A stretch of DNA of 6,568 nucleotides from Variovorax sp. GTDB taxonomy: Bacteria; Pseudomonadota; Gammaproteobacteria; Burkholderiales; Burkholderiaceae_C. Location of the stretch: the NCBI GenBank assembly GCA_028292835.1, contig JAQGLP010000464.1, positions 1 to 6,568 of the forward strand, written 5' to 3'. Shown here in pieces: positions 1 through 5,541 of this stretch (positions within the stretch are counted from its first letter, which is position 1; the number at the start of each line of letters is the position of its first letter). The notes under the pieces were generated by a model. That model made no database searches and was not told the DNA's origin. It worked only from the letters and a program-made list of their open reading frames with translations. The position numbers and the translations under genes were made by a program.

Positions 1-1694
1 TGGTGCTGAACAACCTCTATAAACAGACGCAGCTGCAGGACAACTTCGGCATCAACATGGTGGCCCTGATCGACGGCCAGCCCAAGCTGTGCAACCTGAA
101 GGACCTGATCCAGGTGTTCCTGGAGCACCGCCGCGAGGTGGTGACGCGCCGCACCGTCTACACCCTGCGCAAGGCGCGCGAGCGCGGCCACGTGCTGGAA
201 GGCCTGGCAGTGGCGCTGGCCAATATCGATGACTTCATCGCCATCATCCGCAATGCGCCGACCCCGCCGGTCGCCAAGGCGGAGCTGATGAACCGCCCCT
301 GGGACAGCAAGCTCGTGCGCGAGATGCTTACCCGCACCCGTGCGGATGGCGGCGCGGTCAATGCCGACGACTATCGGCCCGAGAGCCTGGAGCCCGGCTA
401 CGGAATGGGCAGCGACGGTCTGTACCGCCTGAGCGACATCCAGGCGCAGGAAATTCTGCAGATGCGACTGCAGCGCCTGACCGGACTGGAGCAGGACAAG
501 ATCGTGGCCGAGTACCGGGATGTCATGGCCGAGATCGAGGACCTGCTGGACATCCTGGCGCGGCCGGAGCGGGTTTCGACCATCATCGGAGACGAACTGG
601 CGACCATCCGCACCGAATTCGGTCAAAGCAAGGCGGGCGCTCGCCGCAGCCAGATCGAGCACAGCGCGTTCGATCTGTCGACCGAGGATCTGATCACGCC
701 AACGGACATGGTCGTCACGCTGTCTCACAGCGGCTACATCAAGAGCCAGCCGCTGGGCGAGTACCGGGCGCAAAAACGAGGCGGCCGAGGCAAGCAGGCC
801 ACCGCCACCAAGGAAGACGACTGGATCGACCAGCTCTTCATTGCCAACACGCACGACTACATCCTGTGCTTCTCCAACCGGGGCCGGCTGTACTGGCTCA
901 AGGTGTGGGAAGTGCCCGCGGGCTCGCGGGGTTCGCGCGGTCGCCCCATCGTCAACATGTTCCCGCTGCAGGAAGGCGAGAAGATCAATGTCGTGCTGGC
1001 GCTCACGGGCGAGAAGCGCACGTTTCCGGCCGACCAGTACGTGTTCATGGCGACCAGCATGGGCACCGTCAAGAAAACCACGCTCGACGAGTTCAGCAAC
1101 CCCCGCAAGGCCGGCATCATCGCCGTCGATCTCGATCCGGGCGACTACCTGATCGGCGCCGCCCTGACCGATGGCCAGCACGACGTGATGCTGTTCAGCG
1201 ATGGCGGCAAGGCGGTGCGCTTCGACGAGAACGACGTGCGTCCGATGGGCCGCAACGCCCGGGGCGTGCGCGGCATGATGCTGGACGACGGCCAGGGCGT
1301 GATCGCCATGCTGGTGGCGGGCGACGAACAGCAGAGCGTGCTGACCGCCACCGAAAACGGCTACGGCAAACGCACTGGCATCGCCGAGTACACGCGCCAT
1401 GGCCGGGGAACCAAAGGCATGATCGCGATTCAACAAAGCGAGCGCAACGGCAAGGTGGTCGCCGCCACGCTGGTGCACGCGGACGACGAGATCATGCTGA
1501 TCACCGACAAGGGCGTGCTGGTGCGCACCCGTGTCGCCGAGATTCGCGAACTCGGGCGCGCCACCCAGGGCGTCACGCTGATCGGACTCGACGAAGGCGC
1601 CAGGCTCAGCGGCCTGCAGCGCATCGTTGAGAACGATGCGAACGGCGACCTCCCGGACGACGACACCCCCTCATCTTCAACGGAGAATTCTTGA
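1..1694 (+). CDS. gyrA: DNA gyrase subunit A, C-terminal part (5' end outside window)
   Basis: GyrA is the breakage-reunion subunit of DNA gyrase (A2B2), which introduces negative supercoils using ATP hydrolysed by GyrB. The window enters mid-gene: the first full codon is at position 3, and the GTG there is an internal Val, because the encoded VLNNLYKQTQLQ stretch matches an interior segment of known GyrA proteins. About 563 residues are visible; by comparison with full-length homologues roughly 300 N-terminal residues are missing, including the winged-helix domain and catalytic tyrosine. Visible parts are the end of the breakage-reunion domain with its coiled-coil arm (about residues 1-215 of the fragment) and the six-bladed beta-pinwheel that wraps DNA (about 225-540). 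The pinwheel opens with the GyrA box QKRGGRG (fragment residues 257-263), the hallmark separating gyrase from ParC. The protein ends in a short Asp/Ser-rich tail. Its TGA overlaps the next ATG by one base. The identification is secure. Confidence 0.98.
   Translation, partial: VLNNLYKQTQLQDNFGINMVALIDGQPKLCNLKDLIQVFLEHRREVVTRRTVYTLRKARERGHVLEGLAVALANIDDFIAIIRNAPTPPVAKAELMNRPWDSKLVREMLTRTRADGGAVNADDYRPESLEPGYGMGSDGLYRLSDIQAQEILQMRLQRLTGLEQDKIVAEYRDVMAEIEDLLDILARPERVSTIIGDELATIRTEFGQSKAGARRSQIEHSAFDLSTEDLITPTDMVVTLSHSGYIKSQPLGEYRAQKRGGRGKQATATKEDDWIDQLFIANTHDYILCFSNRGRLYWLKVWEVPAGSRGSRGRPIVNMFPLQEGEKINVVLALTGEKRTFPADQYVFMATSMGTVKKTTLDEFSNPRKAGIIAVDLDPGDYLIGAALTDGQHDVMLFSDGGKAVRFDENDVRPMGRNARGVRGMMLDDGQGVIAMLVAGDEQQSVLTATENGYGKRTGIAEYTRHGRGTKGMIAIQQSERNGKVVAATLVHADDEIMLITDKGVLVRTRVAEIRELGRATQGVTLIGLDEGARLSGLQRIVENDANGDLPDDDTPSSSTENS
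771..791 (+). other. GyrA box (QKRGGRG) coding motif
   Basis: These seven codons read QKRGGRG, the GyrA box in the first blade of the C-terminal pinwheel. In characterised gyrases (E. coli QRRGGRG) this motif is needed to wrap DNA and so to supercoil negatively. Topoisomerase IV ParC has at most a degenerate form, so the motif supports gyrA over parC. Lys in the second position is a conservative change from Arg. Confidence 0.93.
1682..1685 (+). promoter_or_regulatory. Shine-Dalgarno GGAG for the DUF2059 gene
   Basis: GGAG lies inside the last codons of gyrA, with eight bases between it and the ATG at 1694. This is good spacing and decides the start in favour of that ATG over the in-frame TTG at 1691, which is only five bases away. 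The surrounding patch is noticeably AT-richer than the rest of the window, as is common at initiation sites in GC-rich genomes. Confidence 0.75.
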
Positions 1695-2287
1695 TGAAAA
1701 AATTCAAACTGGCATTGCTTGCCGCGATGCTCGCCGCCGGTTCGGCCAGCTGGGCCCAAACCGAAGGCAAGGCCGCCCTGGTCAAGCAATTGCTGGAGGT
1801 CCAGCGCCCTGCCATCGAGGGCATCGCGCGCGGGCTGGTCGAGCAGTCGATGGCGCCCATCGCGCAAGGCGGCGGCGAGTACCTGCAGACCAACGTGGCG
1901 GCCGACAAGCGGGAAGCCATCGGCAAGGCAGCCGATGCCGAACTCAGCCGCTACCGCAACGAGGCGTTCCCGATCGTGCGCGACAAGGCGGTGCAGCTGG
2001 CACCCTCCACCATCGGCCCCCTGCTGGAGCAAAATTTCAGCGAGGACGAACTGCGCCAGCTGATCGCCTGGCTGGGTTCCCCGCTCAACAAGAAGTATTC
2101 GGAGCTCAACCCGCAGCTGGGCAACGCGCTGACGACCAAGCTGGTGGCCGACGTGCGCCCGACGATCGAGCCCAAGCTGCAGACGCTCGAGGCAAGCGTT
2201 GCGAAGGTGCTGGGCGTGCCACCGCCCAGCGGCAACGGTGGTACCGCGGGTACCGCGCCCAGGTCCAAGACCCCCGCCAAGAAGTGA
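1694..2287 (+). CDS. Exported DUF2059-family protein, function unknown
   Basis: A 197-residue protein with a Sec-type signal peptide: basic start MKKFK, a hydrophobic Leu/Ala core (about residues 6-16), and a likely signal-peptidase I site after SWA (residues 19-21). There is no lipobox Cys, so a soluble periplasmic location is inferred. The mature part looks all-helical and charged. Residues about 85-150 carry a DUF2059-like signature: a stretch reading ELRQLIAWLGSPLNKKY (119-135), where the LIA-W-SP-KK pattern is typical of that family, followed by a helix. The last 25 residues are a Pro/Gly/Thr/Lys low-complexity tail containing an in-frame repeat. No catalytic motif is visible and the family has no established biochemical role that I can name. 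The start overlaps the gyrA stop by one base (TGATG), implying translational coupling. serC begins four bases after its stop. The family assignment rests on motif recognition, not on a profile search. Confidence 0.85.
   Translation: MKKFKLALLAAMLAAGSASWAQTEGKAALVKQLLEVQRPAIEGIARGLVEQSMAPIAQGGGEYLQTNVAADKREAIGKAADAELSRYRNEAFPIVRDKAVQLAPSTIGPLLEQNFSEDELRQLIAWLGSPLNKKYSELNPQLGNALTTKLVADVRPTIEPKLQTLEASVAKVLGVPPPSGNGGTAGTAPRSKTPAKK
2240..2257 (+). repeat. Perfect 9-bp tandem duplication in the DUF2059 gene
   Basis: GGTACCGCG occurs twice back to back, in frame, encoding Gly-Thr-Ala twice in the low-complexity C-terminal tail. Each unit contains the palindrome GGTACC. It is a multiple of three, so gain or loss of a unit would keep the frame. 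It looks like simple slippage in an unconstrained tail. Confidence 0.85.
2279..2284 (+). promoter_or_regulatory. Weak Shine-Dalgarno-like AAGAAG before serC
   Basis: AAGAAG occupies the last two codons before the DUF2059 stop and leaves seven bases before the serC GTG. It is only a partial match to AAGGAG. Together with the non-ATG start and the 4-nt intergenic gap, this suggests serC is translated mainly by ribosomes finishing the upstream gene. Confidence 0.45.
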
Positions 2288-2291
2288 CGCG

Positions 2292-3422
2292 GTGAGCTCC
2301 CTCGCTCGCCCCTACAACTTTTCGGCCGGCCCGGCCGCCATGCCCGAAGCGGTACTGGAGCGCGCCGCGGCCGACATGCTCGACTGGCACGACCGCGAGG
2401 GCCGCGCGAGCGGCATGAGCGTGATGGAGATGAGCCATCGGGGTCGGGAATTCGTCTCGATCTGCGAGCAGGCCGAAGCCGACTTCCGCGCGCTGCTGGC
2501 GGTGCCGGAGCACTTCCATATCCTGTTCCTGCAGGGTGGCGGCCTGGGCGAGAACGCCATCGTGCCGATGAACCTGTCGCGCGGGGGCATCGCCGATTTC
2601 GTCGTCACCGGCAGCTGGAGCGCCAAGTCGCAAAAGGAAGCCCAGCGCTATTGCGAGGCGCGCGTCGCCGCGAGCAATGCCGAGACGGGCTTCACCCGGC
2701 TGCCCGAAGCGTCGGGCTGGAGGCTGTCGAGCGAGGCCGCCTACGTCCACATCTGCGGCAACGAAACCATCAACGGTCTGGAGTTCCAGGAACTGCCCGA
2801 TCTCGCGGCGCTCGGCAGTGCGGCGCCGCTGGTGATCGACTTTTCGTCGCATGTGGCGTCGCGGCCGGTCGACTGGCGCCGCGTCGGGCTGGCCTTTGGC
2901 GGCGCTCAAAAGAACCTCGGGCCGGCCGGCCTGACCCTGGTGGTGGTGCGCGACGACCTGCTGGGCCATGCGCTGGAGATTTGCCCGAGCGCTTTCAATT
3001 ACAGGATCGTGGCCGACAACCGCTCGATGTACAACACGCCACCGACCTGGGCCATCTATATCGCCGGACTGACCTTTCAGTGGCTGCTGCAGCAAAGCGA
3101 GGACGGCTTCACGGGCGTGGCGGCGATGGAGCGACGCAACATCGCCAAGTCCGGGCTGCTCTACGACTTCATCGACGGCTCGGCGCTCTACGACAACAAG
3201 GTGGCGCCCGGCAGCCGCTCGCGCATGAACGTGCCCTTTTTCCTGGCCGACGAAAGTCGCAACGAGGCCTTCCTGGCCGGAGCGCGCGCGGCCGGGCTGC
3301 TGCAGCTCAAGGGTCACAAGTCGGTCGGCGGCATGCGTGCCAGCCTCTACAACGCGATGCCGCTGGCCGGCGTGCAGGCGCTGGTGGCGTACATGCGAGA
3401 ATTCGAGCGCCTTCACGCCTGA
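2292..3422 (+). CDS. serC: Phosphoserine aminotransferase
   Basis: SerC is a cytoplasmic class-V PLP transaminase that converts 3-phosphohydroxypyruvate plus glutamate to phosphoserine in serine synthesis. It also acts on the 4-phosphohydroxythreonine branch of PLP synthesis. The 376-residue product has the normal length. It opens with YNFSAGPAAMPEAVL (8-22) and shows MSVMEMSHRG (42-51), QGGG (81-84, cofactor phosphate region), TGSW with Trp109 stacking on PLP, NETI (157-160), Asp183 in VIDFSS for the pyridine nitrogen, and the Schiff-base Lys207 in GGAQKNLGPAG. The C-terminus has RMNVPFF and GHKSVGGMRASLYNA. The GTG start at 2292 is chosen because the conserved N-terminus begins just after it. 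The frame stays open upstream to 2199, but that part lies inside the DUF2059 gene and has no SerC similarity. A modest AAGAAG (2279-2284) precedes the GTG, and initiation may depend on coupling. About five extra residues occur near 34-40 relative to remembered Burkholderia SerC. Confidence 0.97.
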   Translation: MSSLARPYNFSAGPAAMPEAVLERAAADMLDWHDREGRASGMSVMEMSHRGREFVSICEQAEADFRALLAVPEHFHILFLQGGGLGENAIVPMNLSRGGIADFVVTGSWSAKSQKEAQRYCEARVAASNAETGFTRLPEASGWRLSSEAAYVHICGNETINGLEFQELPDLAALGSAAPLVIDFSSHVASRPVDWRRVGLAFGGAQKNLGPAGLTLVVVRDDLLGHALEICPSAFNYRIVADNRSMYNTPPTWAIYIAGLTFQWLLQQSEDGFTGVAAMERRNIAKSGLLYDFIDGSALYDNKVAPGSRSRMNVPFFLADESRNEAFLAGARAAGLLQLKGHKSVGGMRASLYNAMPLAGVQALVAYMREFERLHA

Positions 3423-3424
3423 TT

Positions 3425-3439
3425 TCGGGCGTGGCCCGA
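3425..3439 (+). other. Small GC hairpin in the serC-pheA gap
   Basis: TCGGGC, loop GTG, GCCCGA makes a perfect 6-bp stem in the 28-base gap between serC and pheA. No run of T follows, so it is not a factor-independent terminator. The stem is short, and chance inverted repeats of this size are common at this base composition. It could slightly affect mRNA processing or pheA initiation, which lacks a visible Shine-Dalgarno. Confidence 0.35.
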
Positions 3440-3450
3440 CGCCTGACCGC

Positions 3451-4590
3451 ATGACTGCTTCGCTGCCTTCTTCTTCCGCTACACCCGTCGTCCCGCCCCC
3501 CGCCGAGTCCTCGGTCGGCTTGGCCGATCTGCGGGTCCGGATCGATTCGCTCGACCAGCAGCTTCTGTCGCTGCTGAACCAGCGCGCCCGGGTGGCGGAG
3601 GCGGTCGGAGAGGTCAAGAAGCGGGAAGGCACGCCTTTCTTTCGCCCCGACCGTGTCGCGCAGGTCATCGACAAGATGCAGCGCGGCAATGCCGGGCCGC
3701 TCAAGGACACGCACATAGCCGCCATCTGGCGCGAGATCATGTCGGCCTGCCTGGCGCTCGAATCACCGCAGCGCGTGGCGGTGCTCGGGCCGGCCGGCAC
3801 CTTCTGCGAGCAGGCCGCGATCGAGTACTTCGGCGGCGCGGCCGACCTGGTGTACTGCGCCAGCTTCGACGAGGTGTTCCACGCCACGGCCAGCGGCAGC
3901 GCGCAGTACGGCGTGGTCGGCGTCGAGAACTCCAACGAAGGCGTGGTCACGCGTTCGCTCGACATGTTCTTGCACTCACCCACGCATGTGGTGGGCGAGG
4001 TCAGCCTGCTGGTGCGCCACAACCTGCTGCGCCAGGTCAATTCGCTCGACGGCATCGAGGCCGTGCTGGCGCACCCTCAGGCACTGGCCCAGTGCCAGAC
4101 CTGGCTGGCCAAGCACCTGCCGAACGCCGAGCGCCGAGCCGTCTCCAGCAACGCCGAGGGTGCGCGCCTGGCAACAACCAACCTGGCGTGGGCCGGGCTG
4201 GCCAGCGAGCGTGCGGCGACCCAATTCGGCCTGCACATCGTCGCCCACGCGATTCAGGACGACGCCTACAACCGCACGCGCTTCGCCATCATCTGCCTGC
4301 CGCAGACGCTGGCCACACCGCCGGCCTCGGGCCAGGACTGCACCAGCCTGATCGTCTCGGTGCCGAACCGCCCCGGCGCGGTGCATGACCTGCTGGTGCC
4401 GCTCAAGACGCACAAGGTATCGATGACCCGGTTCGAGTCGCGTCCGGCGCGCACCGGCCAGTGGGAGTATTACTTCTACATCGACCTGGACGGCCATCCC
4501 TCGCAGCCCCATGTGGCGGCCGCGCTCTCGGAACTGCGCGAGCTGTGCGCGTTCTATAAAGTGCTGGGTTCCTACCCGGTGACCGCCTGA
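3451..4590 (+). CDS. pheA: Bifunctional chorismate mutase / prephenate dehydratase (P-protein)
   Basis: PheA converts chorismate to prephenate and then to phenylpyruvate, the committed route to phenylalanine, in the cytoplasm. The 379-residue product has a Pro/Ser-rich leader (1-22), an AroQ-type chorismate mutase (about 24-104), a prephenate dehydratase (about 108-285) and an ACT domain (about 298-379). In the mutase, Arg28, Arg45, Lys56 and Arg68 align with E. coli Arg11, Arg28, Lys39 and Arg51, and Glu104 falls at the Gln88 position. The Glu52 position is Val69, which is unusual. The dehydratase shows GPAGTF (113-118), VENSNEG (158-164), HPQALAQC (208-215) and the catalytic TRF (276-278). 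The ACT domain has GAVHDLL (309-315) and ESRP (329-332), the phenylalanine-binding signatures, so feedback inhibition by Phe is expected. The ATG at 3451 is the only plausible nearby start, although no Shine-Dalgarno precedes it. No leader peptide or attenuator is visible upstream. Confidence 0.96.
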   Translation: MTASLPSSSATPVVPPPAESSVGLADLRVRIDSLDQQLLSLLNQRARVAEAVGEVKKREGTPFFRPDRVAQVIDKMQRGNAGPLKDTHIAAIWREIMSACLALESPQRVAVLGPAGTFCEQAAIEYFGGAADLVYCASFDEVFHATASGSAQYGVVGVENSNEGVVTRSLDMFLHSPTHVVGEVSLLVRHNLLRQVNSLDGIEAVLAHPQALAQCQTWLAKHLPNAERRAVSSNAEGARLATTNLAWAGLASERAATQFGLHIVAHAIQDDAYNRTRFAIICLPQTLATPPASGQDCTSLIVSVPNRPGAVHDLLVPLKTHKVSMTRFESRPARTGQWEYYFYIDLDGHPSQPHVAAALSELRELCAFYKVLGSYPVTA

Positions 4591-4602
4591 TCCGGCATCG
4601 TC

Positions 4603-4606
4603 AGGG
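4603..4606 (+). promoter_or_regulatory. Shine-Dalgarno-like AGGG before tyrA
   Basis: AGGG lies in the 25-base gap after pheA with nine bases before the ATG at 4616. It is a moderate match at acceptable spacing, and it supports that ATG, from which the Rossmann fold starts almost at once. Confidence 0.5.
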
Positions 4607-4615
4607 CCATTCCGC

Positions 4616-5512
4616 ATGTTCGAGCAACTCGGCCTGATCGGCTGCGGCCTGATGGGCGGCTCCTTCGCACTGGCGCTCAAGAAGGCCGGGCTGGTCCGGC
4701 GCGTCGTCGGCTACAGCAAATCGCCCTCGACCACCGAGCGGGCGCGCCAGTTGGGCGCGATCGACGTGGCGGCACCTTCCGCGCTGCTGGCCGTCTCGGG
4801 CGCCGACCTGGTGCTGATGGCGGTGCCCGTGTCGGCCTCGGAGGCGACGTTCAAGGCGATGCGCCATGGTCTCTCCCCGCAGGCCCTGGTGATGGACGTG
4901 GGCTCCACCAAGGTCGATGTCGTCGAGGCCGCCCGCCTGGGACTGCAGGGCCGGCTCGGCAACTTCGTGCCGGCCCACCCGATCGCAGGCAAGGAACTGG
5001 CGGGCATCGATCATGCCGAAGCGACTCTGTTCGCTGGCCGCCAGGTCGTGCTGACCCCCGTCAAGGCGACGCTGCGCTCCAACGTGCAGCGCGCCACACA
5101 GCTGTGGAGCGCTATTGGCGCGCGCGTCGTCACGATGCGCCCGGAAGACCACGACAGCGCGTTCGCCGCAGTGAGCCACCTGCCGCACCTGCTGGCCTTC
5201 GCGTTCATCAACGGCATCGTCGCGCAGCCGCAGGGCGAACGCTACCTGGAACTTGCCGGGCCGGGCTTCCGGGACTTCTCCCGCATCGCGGCGAGCGACC
5301 CGACCATCTGGCGCGACATCCTGCTGGCCAACCGCATGCAGCTGCTGGCCCAGGCGGAAGCGTTCCGCGAGGCCCTGCAGGCCCTGGAAGCCGCCATCGG
5401 CGCCGGCGACGCGGTGGTGCTGGAAGCCGCGATCGACGCGGCCAGCCGGGTGCGCGGCAACTGGCGAGCCACCGGGACGGTTGCGCCCGAAACGTCTCTT
5501 TCCGCGCCCTGA
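4616..5512 (+). CDS. tyrA: Prephenate dehydrogenase
   Basis: TyrA oxidatively decarboxylates prephenate to 4-hydroxyphenylpyruvate with NAD(P)+, the tyrosine branch from the prephenate made by the upstream pheA product. The 298-residue protein is a single-function enzyme: no chorismate mutase or ACT domain is fused to it, unlike E. coli TyrA. It starts with a Rossmann fold whose nucleotide loop is GCGLMG (9-14), followed by DLVLMAVP (64-71) and VMDVGSTK (92-99). The catalytic-domain signature HPIAGKE (121-127) contains the His that family knowledge assigns to substrate binding or catalysis. EDHD (177-180), AVSHLPH (185-191) and GPGFRDFSRIA (215-225) belong to the helical dimerisation domain typical of the family. 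Cofactor preference cannot be read with confidence: Tyr33-Ser34 follow strand beta-2 with no obvious acidic residue, which would allow NADP. Length and ends look normal. A cyclohexadienyl or arogenate dehydrogenase specificity is also possible. Confidence 0.94.
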   Translation: MFEQLGLIGCGLMGGSFALALKKAGLVRRVVGYSKSPSTTERARQLGAIDVAAPSALLAVSGADLVLMAVPVSASEATFKAMRHGLSPQALVMDVGSTKVDVVEAARLGLQGRLGNFVPAHPIAGKELAGIDHAEATLFAGRQVVLTPVKATLRSNVQRATQLWSAIGARVVTMRPEDHDSAFAAVSHLPHLLAFAFINGIVAQPQGERYLELAGPGFRDFSRIAASDPTIWRDILLANRMQLLAQAEAFREALQALEAAIGAGDAVVLEAAIDAASRVRGNWRATGTVAPETSLSAP

Positions 5513-5528
5513 TTGCGGGCACCGGCGC

Positions 5529-5534
5529 CCTCCT
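5529..5534 (+). other. Anti-Shine-Dalgarno-like CCTCCT in the aroA leader
   Basis: The 29-base gap between tyrA and aroA contains CCTCCT, identical to the anti-Shine-Dalgarno core of 16S rRNA, seven bases before the aroA ATG. No purine-rich ribosome-binding site is present there. It may be chance. It means aroA initiation does not look Shine-Dalgarno driven. Confidence 0.4.
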
Positions 5535-5541
5535 CGACTCC

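Noticed and set aside
914..923. The 10-bp palindrome GCCCGCGGGC inside gyrA
   Set aside because: It falls on conserved coding sequence, and such GC palindromes are expected by chance at this composition. No regulatory context is visible.
866..1630. A 254-residue plus-strand frame inside gyrA
   Set aside because: It is a frame-shifted reading of the gyrA pinwheel, dominated by Arg, Gly and His, with no independent support.
1691..1693. TTG start for the DUF2059 gene
   Set aside because: The ATG immediately after has better spacing from GGAG and gives a standard signal-peptide start.
2199..2291. An upstream extension of serC inside the DUF2059 gene
   Set aside because: The extra residues show no SerC similarity, and the conserved N-terminus begins right after the GTG at 2292.
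2106..4055. A 649-residue open frame on the minus strand across serC and pheA
   Set aside because: It lies antisense to two securely identified genes, is rich in Arg, Ala and Gly with no recognisable domain, and is the usual by-product of GC-rich third codon positions.
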